From Mycolicibacterium neoaurum (GTDB lineage: Bacteria; Actinomycetota; Actinomycetes; Mycobacteriales; Mycobacteriaceae), in assembly GCF_036946495.1 (NCBI RefSeq), contig NZ_JAQIIX010000002.1, forward strand, positions 1 through 64,000: 64,000 bases of DNA. The letters run 5' to 3'. The notes beneath the pieces were generated by a model, which was given only the letters and a program-made list of their open reading frames with translations, ran no database searches and was not told the origin of the DNA. A program made the translations under genes and the position numbers. Below are positions 41,001 through 48,588 of the stretch, one piece after another. Position 1 is the stretch's first letter. Each line of letters opens with the position of its first letter.

Positions 41001-43551
41001 CGGCCACGAAACGTTCGGCCGTCAGTCCCCAGCGGTGGTGGTAGCCGTGCGCGACATGCGTTCCACCGATGTAGATCTCACCGATCACCCCGACGGGAAC
41101 CGGTTGCAGGTGATCATCGAGCAGGTGGATGGTGGTGTTGATCTTCGGGGTGCCGATGGGCACGATCCGCGATCCCTGTTTACCTTCGACCTTGTACCGG
41201 GAGCAGTTGATCACGGTCTCGGTGGGACCGTAGAAGTTGTGCAGCAGCGCGTCGAACATGGCGTGGAACTTGTCGGCGACCTCGCCGGGTAACGCCTCGC
41301 CGCCGATCGGGACCCGTTGCAGGGTGCGCCATTCGTTCACGCCGGGCAGGGAGAGGAACAGCCCCAGCAGCGAGGGCACGAAGTGCATCGAGGTGACGCC
41401 CTCGTCGCGCAGGAGATCGGTCAGGTAGCCGATATCGGTGAGTCCGTCCGGTTTGGGAATGACCAGCCGGGCACCGGCGGCGAGCATGCCGAAGATCTCT
41501 CCGATCGACACGTCGAACCCCTGGGATGCCACTTGCAGCAACCGGTCGGCCTCGGTCACCTGATACTCGTCGCCGAACCAGGCGAAGTACTCGGCGACGG
41601 GGCGGTGTGGGACCGGTACGCCCTTGGGCAGGCCGGTCGACCCCGAGGTGTAGATCAGGTAGGCGGTGTTCTCCGGGCGCAGCGGACGCACCCGATCGGT
41701 GTCGGTGGGATTGTCATCGCGGCAATCGGTCAGCTCCGCGGGGAGTTCGCGCAGGACGACCTTGGGATCGGAGTCGGCCAGGATGTAGGTCAGCCGATCC
41801 TCGGGATAGCCGGGGTCGATCGGCAGGTAGACGGCCCCCGATTTGATGATGCCGAGCGCGCTGATGACCAGTTCCGGGGACTTGTCCATGAGGACCGCCA
41901 CCCGATCCTCGGCGCCGATACCCCGGTCGATGAGCCAGTGCGCCAGTCGGTTCGAGGTCTCGTTGATCTCCCGGTAGGTGTAGTGCCGACCCTCGTAGAC
42001 GACGGCGATGTTGTCCGGGGTGGCGGCCGCCTGGTTCTCGACCGCCTGGGTCAGGGTCATCGCCGGCGTCTCGAAGTGCTCACCGGTCGACACGGCGCGC
42101 AACCATTCGGCGTCGGCGTGTGAGAGCACATCCAGTCGGGCAAGCGGACGGTCAGGATCGGTCAGCGCGTCGTCGAGCAGTACGGAAAAGGAATCGAGCA
42201 TCCTGGTCGCGAGGTCGGCGCTGATGATCTCGGTGAGGTGCTCGGCTTCGACGGTGACGGTGCCGTTTTCGCGACCGTCCCATTCGACCATGAAGCCCAA
42301 CGGCAGCTGGGTCACGTGGCCGCGCAGTTCACCGCGCACGCAATGCACACCGTCGGGCCGGAACCCGCCACCGTCCGGTTCTCGGAACCCGAAGCTGATG
42401 CGGGTCATCCGTTCGGCGCCGTGGCGTCGGTCGGGATTGATCTCGGCGACCACGCGGTCGAGGTTGATGCGTTGGTGGGCGAAGGCACCGAGCGCGGTGT
42501 CCCGCGTTGCCGCCAGCAGATCGCGGAATCCGTTGCGAGCCTGCGGACGCAGACGCATGACGACGGTATTGCCGTAGTAGCCCAGCGCGTCCTCGGAGCC
42601 GCGGTTCAGCACTGGCGTTGCGACCAGGAAGTCATCGGTGTGGGTGTAGCGATGGATCAGGGCGCCGAATGCGGCCAGCAGCACCATGTACGGGGTCGAG
42701 CCCGAATCGCGAGCCAACTCGGTGACCTTCGCCACGGTCGCCGGCGCGAGGGTGATGGTGCTGCGCTGGGAGCGGAACACCGTCGGCACCGCCGAACCGG
42801 TCGGCCCCGGAAGCTCCAGTGGCTCGGGGGGTTGCGCCATCACCTGACGCCAGTAGTCCAGGTCCTCGGCATCGTCGCCAGTGGCGGCGGCCGCCACCGA
42901 CGGTGCGGGGTCGAGCGCGGCGCCTTCGTAGGCGCGGGTGAGGTCGGCGAAGAAGATGCGCCAGCAACCGTCGTCCCAGGCGATGTGGTGGGCGACCAGC
43001 AGCATCACGTGCTCGTCGGCGCGCAGGCGCACCAGCGTGATGCGTAGCGGTGAGTCCGTGGTCAGGTCGAAGGCGGTGCCGAACTCGCGTTGGGCCAACA
43101 CCTCCAGCCGCAACCCGCGGGCACGCTCGGACATCTCCGACAGGTCGTGGAACGCCCAGCCCGGCCGCAGATCCTCGTGCAGGGTCTCCTGTGGTTCACC
43201 GTCGGCATCGGCGTTGTAGGTGGTGCGCAACAACGGATGCCGCCGCGCGACGGACTGCAGGGCGGTATGCAGCCGGTCGGCGTCCAGTGCACCGGTCAGC
43301 CGGTAGGACAGGCTGATGTTGAGCAGCACTCCGGTCGGGTCGACGGCCTGGACGAACCACATCCGGCGCTGCCCGTCGGACAGTCCGCTCTGCACCGGTT
43401 GCGTCGGCGCGCTGGCCAGTCCGCGTTCGGCGAGCTTGCGACGCATGAGTTCCAGGCGCGGATCGGTGACCTCCCCGGGCGAGCGAAGCGACGGGGTTGG
43501 CGCCCCGGGTGAGCGAAGCGACGGGGTTGGTGGAGTCGTGGTATCAGTCAC
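38089..43551 (-). CDS. mbtE: Mycobactin NRPS MbtE
   Basis: 1,820 residues. Order: condensation (HHIAWDDGCW near 300), adenylation (LIYTSGSTGLPKGVPVPHRP; NFYGPTETVINCSRY; VGRADEQVKIRGFRIELGEV), carrier (ELGGHSLLATKLV near 1020), second condensation (HHIAADHWSAGV near 1212), a shrunken adenylation-like remnant (about 1575-1700, with GNGYLYRTGDRARWT but no P-loop) and a second carrier (SLGGDSILAVQLA near 1738). By pathway knowledge it adds the first lysine. The N-terminus carries a duplicated 10-residue unit. Coupled to mbtD by a 4-base overlap. Confidence 0.94.
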   Translation of the reverse strand: MTDTTTPPTPSLRSPGAPTPSLRSPGEVTDPRLELMRRKLAERGLASAPTQPVQSGLSDGQRRMWFVQAVDPTGVLLNISLSYRLTGALDADRLHTALQSVARRHPLLRTTYNADADGEPQETLHEDLRPGWAFHDLSEMSERARGLRLEVLAQREFGTAFDLTTDSPLRITLVRLRADEHVMLLVAHHIAWDDGCWRIFFADLTRAYEGAALDPAPSVAAAATGDDAEDLDYWRQVMAQPPEPLELPGPTGSAVPTVFRSQRSTITLAPATVAKVTELARDSGSTPYMVLLAAFGALIHRYTHTDDFLVATPVLNRGSEDALGYYGNTVVMRLRPQARNGFRDLLAATRDTALGAFAHQRINLDRVVAEINPDRRHGAERMTRISFGFREPDGGGFRPDGVHCVRGELRGHVTQLPLGFMVEWDGRENGTVTVEAEHLTEIISADLATRMLDSFSVLLDDALTDPDRPLARLDVLSHADAEWLRAVSTGEHFETPAMTLTQAVENQAAATPDNIAVVYEGRHYTYREINETSNRLAHWLIDRGIGAEDRVAVLMDKSPELVISALGIIKSGAVYLPIDPGYPEDRLTYILADSDPKVVLRELPAELTDCRDDNPTDTDRVRPLRPENTAYLIYTSGSTGLPKGVPVPHRPVAEYFAWFGDEYQVTEADRLLQVASQGFDVSIGEIFGMLAAGARLVIPKPDGLTDIGYLTDLLRDEGVTSMHFVPSLLGLFLSLPGVNEWRTLQRVPIGGEALPGEVADKFHAMFDALLHNFYGPTETVINCSRYKVEGKQGSRIVPIGTPKINTTIHLLDDHLQPVPVGVIGEIYIGGTHVAHGYHHRWGLTAERFVADPFNPGRRMYRSGDLARRNADGDIEFVGRADEQVKIRGFRIELGEVAAAISVDPSVGQAVVIAADVPGLGKSLLAYVTPAADGATVEIDRIRSRVAAALPEYMIPAAYVEVGEIPITAHGKIDRRALPEPEISAATAFREPETDTERQVAGLFGELLGRDQVGADDSFFELGGHSLLATKLVAAVRSRCRVDIGVQEIFELATVGAIAARIDTVIAAGGGSDRPPMVAVPRGGPLQMSAAQLRQWFQFRIDGPNPVNNIPFAARLTGPTDPAAFVAAINDVVARHEILRTTYREIDGAPYQIVNPVADVPVRRARGDGEEWLQSELTAERRYCFDLENDPPLRAAVLSTGDAHVLSLVVHHIAADHWSAGVLFTDVLTAYRARTAGQTPDFAPLPVQYADYAAWQAQLLGGQTPSIEAQRDYWVEQLAGLPEENGLRPDFPRPPVPDGEGGALPFTIDTDTRAKLTELTRELGITEFMLLQAAVAVALHKAGEGIDIPLGTPVAGRTEPELDGLIGFFINILVLRNNLDGNPTVREVLRRAREMALGAYAHQDLPFDRVVEAVAPVRSLSRNPLFGVVVHVREELPADRVIATGPEGGGETRFTALEPTFDVAHADLSLNFFAETTADGAPAGYQGTVIYRTELYRPDTAARLISWLRRVIAAFADNPDATLRDITIAGDDQTVTRFSSEVAPRTGLPQTAGANRVLVLDEWLSPAAVGVAGDLYYAGGAIDTAAAEAPAAAVSRYPANPFGNGYLYRTGDRARWTAEGELQYLESGDPEVQAVLEAIPGVAAALTRTWQTRSGQVLAGYVVLSDPNAEFDRSALPERLAVLPVTVLATLADPLPRPVVTTIAPSEPARTDTERVLAGMLTDLLSASEVGRHDDFFSLGGDSILAVQLAARARDAGVPLTARMVFEHPVLAELSAAVDEKSREAGACGTNSDTRHAPMAASGLSPDELAALTAGWGSEKP
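43474..43530. repeat. 30-bp tandem duplication in mbtE start region
   Basis: Two copies (43474-43500 and 43504-43530, period 30) share a core of CGAGCGAAGCGACGGGG-type sequence and encode PTPSLRSPGA followed by PTPSLRSPGE. The insert is in frame and lies before the first condensation domain. A GAGCGAAGCG motif of this kind is frequent in mycobacterial genomes. Confidence 0.8.
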
Positions 43552-46514
43552 TGCGGCGTGCCTTCTGTCGATCGTTGCATGTGCTCGATGACCTCGGCGA
43601 CGGTCGCGCCGCCGAGTATCGCGGCCAGCGGCACATTCGCGCCGGCGGCGTTCTTTAGCTTCTTCCGTAGGTCGAGCGCCAAGAGGGAGTCGACGCCCAG
43701 GTCGAGTAGGGAGGCCGAAGGGTCGGGGGTGATCTCATCGGGCAACTTGAGCACCGCGGTGAGCGCCACCCGAAGCACACCTGCCGCGTCCAGGCCCGCC
43801 ACCGATGGGTCGGCAATGCCGTCGTCCACGTGGCCTGTCGCCTCCGGACCCTGGTCGGAGACGCCGAGGAACCGATGCAAGCGTTCGGTGTCCGCGGTGA
43901 ACACCAGCGGGTCGTCGGCGATATCGCGCAACACCGTTTCGATGGCCCGGTCGGCGTCCATCGGAAGCAAGCCGGATCGTTGCACCCGCGCGATATCCGC
44001 TGCGTCGATGATCCCGCGGCCCGGCCACAGGCCCCACCGCACCGCGGTGGCATGCCTACCCTCGGCCCGCAATTGCACGGTCAGCACATCGGCGAGCCGG
44101 TTGGCAGCCGCGTAGGCAGCGTGGCCGGCGCCGCCCCACAGTCCCGACACCGATGAGCAGACGATGATACGGGCGTCGGCGCGCATCGGCCAGATCCTGG
44201 CGATATTGGCCAGCCCGGTCACCTTCGCCGCCAGCGTCGCCTCGATATCGGCGCCGGTGAGGTCGCGGTGGTCGGCGATGCGTGCAGCCCCGGCGGCATG
44301 GATCAGCAATGTGGCTCCGCCGCCGCCGAACTCGGCCGCGACCGCGGTGAGCGCCCCGGCATCGGTGATATCGCAGCGCGGGGCCAGAACCTCGACCCCG
44401 TCGATGCGTGGCGCCTCGACCGGGGTGCGACCGAGCAGCACGATGCGCCGCGCCCCGCGGGCGGCCAGGTGGTGCAGGAACTGCATGCCGACTGAGCCCG
44501 AGCCCCCGGTGATGACGACCTCGTCGAACGTCGGGGGCCTATCTCGTGTCGGACCGGCATCGCGAGGAGACGTCCGCGGTGCGGCTCCGATCATGCTGCG
44601 CCGCAGCAGTATCGGTCCGTTCTCCGTGTCGCGTACCGCGAATTCGGCCGGGGCGCCCAGCAGGACGTCGACAGCGAGTGCGGCGGTTGCGGCATCGGGT
44701 TGCCAGGACGGCAGGTCCAGGTGCCCGAACCCGAGGTCGGGATTCTCCCATCCGATGCTGCGGTGCATGGCCGCCAGCGCGGCCTGGGCGGGCAACGGGC
44801 CCGGTTCGCCCGCGCGGGTTTGCTCGCCGCCGACGGTGACAAGCCAGATATCGCGTATCCGCGGTCCAGTGTCGTCGGCGTAGCGCAGCAGGCCGCCGTC
44901 CACACGGGCGGCCAGTTCGCTTCCCGCCGTGGCGGCATCGAGCTGATCGCAGGCCGGGGCAAGCACGATGAGCAGGTCGACGTCCTCGGTATCGCACTGC
45001 GGCAAGCATTTTCGCAGTGCGGCGGCGAGGTCGGGGGCATCCCCGAAATCGACCACCGTCGCGGGCCGGACGCGGCCCGGCCGGGCCGGCTCCCGCTCCC
45101 AGGTCTCGGAGAGCACCTTCATGCCGGGTACTGGCGGCAACGGATCCGGAGTGGCCCAGTGATGTCGGGCCTGCATCGGCGCGAACGGGAAATCCGGCAG
45201 CAGGTCAGGCTTTCCGGGGAGCAGATCCGGCCAGCCATAGTCGGGGTCGCAGATCGCCACCGCACCGAGGTTGGCGGCCAGCCGGTCGACGAGCGGTTCG
45301 TCGCGGCGACCGGTGCCGAGCACCTGTGCATTCCCGGTCCCGATCCCGTCGAGGGTGTCGCCGATCGCGAAGAGCAACGCCGGATGGGCCGACATCTCGA
45401 TGAAGGTGCCGACGCCGGACTGCGTGGTGGATCGGATCGCATCGGCGAAGCGGACCGTGCTGCGCAGGTTGGTGTACCAGTACTCGGCGAAGTCGGTGCC
45501 CGCTTCGACGGTCCGTGCCGTCGCCGATCCGATGAACGGAATCGCTCCTTCCTCGAATTTTCCTGCCGGGAGCAGGTTTTCGAGTTCATCGCGCAGCGGG
45601 TCGAGCTTGGTAGTGTGTGCAGGAAACCACATCTCGATCTCGCGGGCGAACACCCCCTCCGCGGTCAGGCGGCCGACGACCGCCGCCACGGCGTCGGTGT
45701 CGCCGGAGACCGCCACCGAGGAGTCAGAGTTGACGACCGACAGTTCCAGCCAGCCCGGGGTGGCGTCGATCTCGGCCTGCGCCCGGTCCGGTCCGACGCC
45801 GAGCACCGCTACCCGATAGGGGCCGGTCAGTCGGTCCAGCAGGGTCGCCCTGGCGTGCACGATGGCCACCGCGTCGGCGAGCGTGACGGTTCCGGCGATA
45901 TAGGCGGCGCCGATCTCGCCGAGGCTGTGACCCACGGTGAGATCCGGTGTGACCCCCATCGATTGCCACACCCTGGCCAGCGCGACACCGTGCACGAACT
46001 GGGCGCCCTGGATCTGCACCTGGCTGAAATCGTTGGTGCGGGCGCCGGGCTCGGCCATCAGATAGTCGAGCGGCGAGGCGTGGCCGGCTGCGCCGAACGC
46101 GGCTGCGCAGCGGTCGACTTCAGCGGCGTAGCCGGGTAGTTCGGCGTATGCCTGCACACCCATCGACGGCCACTGGCTGCCCTGACCGGGGAAGACGAAG
46201 GCGATGCGGCCGGTGTCGTTTCGGTCGGCGTGGGTGACCAGCGGGTGCTCGTTGCCGGCCGCCACTGCCCGCAGCGCGTCGGTGAGTTCGCCGATATCGG
46301 CGGCGCGGATCAGGGTGCGGTGCCTGCGAACCCGACGGGTGCGCAGCAGCGTCGCAGACACCCGGGCCACATCGGCCATCGCCGGCCTGCGCTGCAGGTA
46401 GCCGGCGATGGCGGCGGCATCGGCACCGATCAGGCCCTCGGCATGCGCGCTCAGCAATACCGGGGTCCGGCCATCCGGTAGTGCGGTGCCCGTATGAGAG
46501 TTCGACACGGCCAT
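43548..46514 (-). CDS. mbtD: Mycobactin polyketide synthase MbtD (AT-KR-ACP)
   Basis: 988 residues. Acyltransferase at about 100-400 (FPGQGSQWPSMGVQAYAELP; GHSLGEIGAAYIAGTV with active Ser; YWYTNLRSTVRFADAIRS), ketoreductase near 655-860 (VITGGSGSVGMQFLHHLAAR; catalytic CSSVSGLWGGAGHAAYAAAN) and a carrier domain near 945 (LLDLGVDSLLALDLRKKL). It lacks a ketosynthase, supplied by MbtC. Together they build the beta-hydroxy acid unit of mycobactin. Overlaps mbtC by one base and mbtE by four. Confidence 0.95.
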   Translation of the reverse strand: MAVSNSHTGTALPDGRTPVLLSAHAEGLIGADAAAIAGYLQRRPAMADVARVSATLLRTRRVRRHRTLIRAADIGELTDALRAVAAGNEHPLVTHADRNDTGRIAFVFPGQGSQWPSMGVQAYAELPGYAAEVDRCAAAFGAAGHASPLDYLMAEPGARTNDFSQVQIQGAQFVHGVALARVWQSMGVTPDLTVGHSLGEIGAAYIAGTVTLADAVAIVHARATLLDRLTGPYRVAVLGVGPDRAQAEIDATPGWLELSVVNSDSSVAVSGDTDAVAAVVGRLTAEGVFAREIEMWFPAHTTKLDPLRDELENLLPAGKFEEGAIPFIGSATARTVEAGTDFAEYWYTNLRSTVRFADAIRSTTQSGVGTFIEMSAHPALLFAIGDTLDGIGTGNAQVLGTGRRDEPLVDRLAANLGAVAICDPDYGWPDLLPGKPDLLPDFPFAPMQARHHWATPDPLPPVPGMKVLSETWEREPARPGRVRPATVVDFGDAPDLAAALRKCLPQCDTEDVDLLIVLAPACDQLDAATAGSELAARVDGGLLRYADDTGPRIRDIWLVTVGGEQTRAGEPGPLPAQAALAAMHRSIGWENPDLGFGHLDLPSWQPDAATAALAVDVLLGAPAEFAVRDTENGPILLRRSMIGAAPRTSPRDAGPTRDRPPTFDEVVITGGSGSVGMQFLHHLAARGARRIVLLGRTPVEAPRIDGVEVLAPRCDITDAGALTAVAAEFGGGGATLLIHAAGAARIADHRDLTGADIEATLAAKVTGLANIARIWPMRADARIIVCSSVSGLWGGAGHAAYAAANRLADVLTVQLRAEGRHATAVRWGLWPGRGIIDAADIARVQRSGLLPMDADRAIETVLRDIADDPLVFTADTERLHRFLGVSDQGPEATGHVDDGIADPSVAGLDAAGVLRVALTAVLKLPDEITPDPSASLLDLGVDSLLALDLRKKLKNAAGANVPLAAILGGATVAEVIEHMQRSTEGTPQ

Positions 46515-47830
46515 CAGGCGGCCTCGCCGTCATCGGGTACGGCCACGATGGTGTGGGTGTTGGTGCCGCTCATGCCGAATGCCGACACCGCGGCGATCCG
46601 CCGACCGTGGCGCGCGGGCCATTCGGTGAGCGCGGTGGCCAGTCGTAGGCCCTGGGCATCCCAGCCGACCTCCCGGCTGGGATGTGCGGTGTGCAGGCTG
46701 GCCGGAACAGCACCTCGCTGGGCGGCGAGGATCACCTTGGCCAACCCGAGTGCGCCCGCTGCGGCCTGGGTGTGCCCGATATTCGATTTCACCGAGCCGA
46801 GCAACGCTCCGCCACCCGCGCGGGTGGTGTCACCGTAGGTGTCGGCCAGCGCACGCAACTCGGTGCGGTCGCCGAGTCGGGTTGCGGTGCCGTGTCCTTC
46901 GACCATGCCGACGTCCTCGGGACGCACATCCGCTCGCCGCAGTGCGCTCGCGAACAACCGCCGCTGCGCGTCACCGCTCGGAGCAGTCAAGCCCACCGTG
47001 CGCCCGTCGGAGTTGATGCCGGTCGCCAGCACCTCGGCCAGTACGCGGCGACCGTCGCGCAGCGCCGCGGACCGGCGCGCCAACAGGAAGATTCCCGCCC
47101 CCTCGGCCCACACCGTCCCACTGGCCGCGCTGCTGTAGGGCCGGCAGTGCCCGTCGTCGGACAGTGCGTGTTGTTTGGAGAATTCGACGAAGTATCCCGG
47201 GCTTCCCATCACGCAGACCCCACCTGTCAGCGCCATATCGCAGTCGCCGTTGCGGATGGCTGCCGCGGCGGTATGCAGGGCCGCCAGGGCCGAGGAGCAC
47301 GAGGTGTCCACGGTCAACGCCGGCCCGGCCAGATCCAGGGTGTAGGCGATCCGGCCGGAGATGACGCCGAGGGAGGTTCCGGTGATCAGATGCCCACTGT
47401 GCTGGGAGTATTCGCTCAGGTCGGGTCCGTACTCCAGCGCCGAGGCACCGATGTAGCAGCCCACCTCCTGCCCGGCAAGATCGTCGGGGTTGATCCCGCT
47501 GTGTTCGACCGCGCGCCAGGCCAGCCGTAGCGCCACCCGCTGCTGGGGATCCATGGCGGTGGCCTCCCGCGGCGAGATGCCGAAGAAGGTGGGATCGAAA
47601 TCGGCTGCGCTGGTGAGGAAACCACCGAGGTCGTTGATCTTCTTGAAACCGTCGCGGCGCGATCCGTCCAACAGCTCGGCGATTGACCAGCCCCGGTCGT
47701 CCGGGAACGGTGTCAGCGCCTCCCGACCCTGGGCCAGCAGATCCCAGTAGCTGTCGCACGAGTCGACCCCACCGGGAGCCTCCACGGCCATCCCGATGAT
47801 CACCACCGGATCGCTTTTCTCAGCGCTCAT
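46514..47830 (-). CDS. mbtC: Mycobactin ketosynthase MbtC
   Basis: 438 residues, a stand-alone KS. The start is taken at the ATG 47830, one codon after an in-frame GTG. Active Cys in VDTSCSSALAALHTAAAAIR; His residues in EGHGTATRLGDRTE and GSVKSNIGHTQAAAGALGLA. It works in trans with MbtD for one malonyl extension. It follows the thioesterase gene by 15 bases. Confidence 0.95.
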   Translation of the reverse strand: MSAEKSDPVVIIGMAVEAPGGVDSCDSYWDLLAQGREALTPFPDDRGWSIAELLDGSRRDGFKKINDLGGFLTSAADFDPTFFGISPREATAMDPQQRVALRLAWRAVEHSGINPDDLAGQEVGCYIGASALEYGPDLSEYSQHSGHLITGTSLGVISGRIAYTLDLAGPALTVDTSCSSALAALHTAAAAIRNGDCDMALTGGVCVMGSPGYFVEFSKQHALSDDGHCRPYSSAASGTVWAEGAGIFLLARRSAALRDGRRVLAEVLATGINSDGRTVGLTAPSGDAQRRLFASALRRADVRPEDVGMVEGHGTATRLGDRTELRALADTYGDTTRAGGGALLGSVKSNIGHTQAAAGALGLAKVILAAQRGAVPASLHTAHPSREVGWDAQGLRLATALTEWPARHGRRIAAVSAFGMSGTNTHTIVAVPDDGEAA

Positions 47831-47844
47831 CACACGTGCTCATC

Positions 47845-48588
47845 TCACAGCGCATTCACGAGGTCGGCGACGTCGGCCGCGTGCTCGTGGAGGTAGAAGT
47901 GGCCACCGTCGAACATCGAGACCGTGAAGGCCCCACTGCTGTGGGCTTGCCAGCGCCGAAGCATGTCCTCGTCGATGCGGTGGTCGTGCTCGCCGCCGAG
48001 GGTGTGGATATCGGCGGCGATGCGGATATCGTCTGCGCAGTCGTACCGGTTGAAGGCGGCGTAGTCGGCGCGCACCGCCATCAGCAACAGTTCCACGAAA
48101 TCGTCGTCGGCGAGCAGTTGCGGGTCGGTGCCGCCCAGATCGACCATCTCGGCCAGGATCTCGTTCTCCGCCATCGGCAGGTCCGGGGCGTCGGCCACCG
48201 CCGACGGTGCCTCACTGGCCGACACCCACAGTGCGTCGACCGTGACGCCGCGCTGTTCGGCCACCCTGGCGAACTCGAAGGCCACCACCGCACCCATGCA
48301 GTGCCCGAACAACCGCAGCGGTCCGAGGCCCGCCCAATCACCCGCTGTGAAGAGGTCTGTGGCCAACTCCCCCACCGTGGCGTGCGCCGGATGGGTCAGA
48401 CGCTCCCCACGTCGGGGGTACTGCAGCACATAGGCATCCGATCCGGCGGCGGCCAGTGCGGTACCGAAGGATCGGTAGGCCAGCGCAGCCCCGCCGGCAT
48501 GCGGGAAGACCAGCGTGGCAGCCGCCCCGGCCGTGGCCGCCGGATACCGTTTGATCCACGGCGCGAACGTCAGACCGGGGGTCCTCAC
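47845..48588 (-). CDS. mbtT: Discrete type II thioesterase (MbtT-like), Cys nucleophile
   Basis: 247 residues. Alpha/beta-hydrolase thioesterase with VFPHAGGAALAYRSFGTALA and a nucleophile elbow LFGHCMGAVVAFEFARVAEQ, where Cys97 stands in the place of the usual Ser. GGEHDHRIDE and the final GGHFYLHEH supply Asp and His. It overlaps mbtB by four bases. In M. tuberculosis the thioesterase is, as I recall, the C-terminal domain of MbtB; here it is separate, as in M. smegmatis mbtT. It probably removes mis-primed acyl groups or assists release. Confidence 0.9.
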   Translation of the reverse strand: MRTPGLTFAPWIKRYPAATAGAAATLVFPHAGGAALAYRSFGTALAAAGSDAYVLQYPRRGERLTHPAHATVGELATDLFTAGDWAGLGPLRLFGHCMGAVVAFEFARVAEQRGVTVDALWVSASEAPSAVADAPDLPMAENEILAEMVDLGGTDPQLLADDDFVELLLMAVRADYAAFNRYDCADDIRIAADIHTLGGEHDHRIDEDMLRRWQAHSSGAFTVSMFDGGHFYLHEHAADVADLVNAL

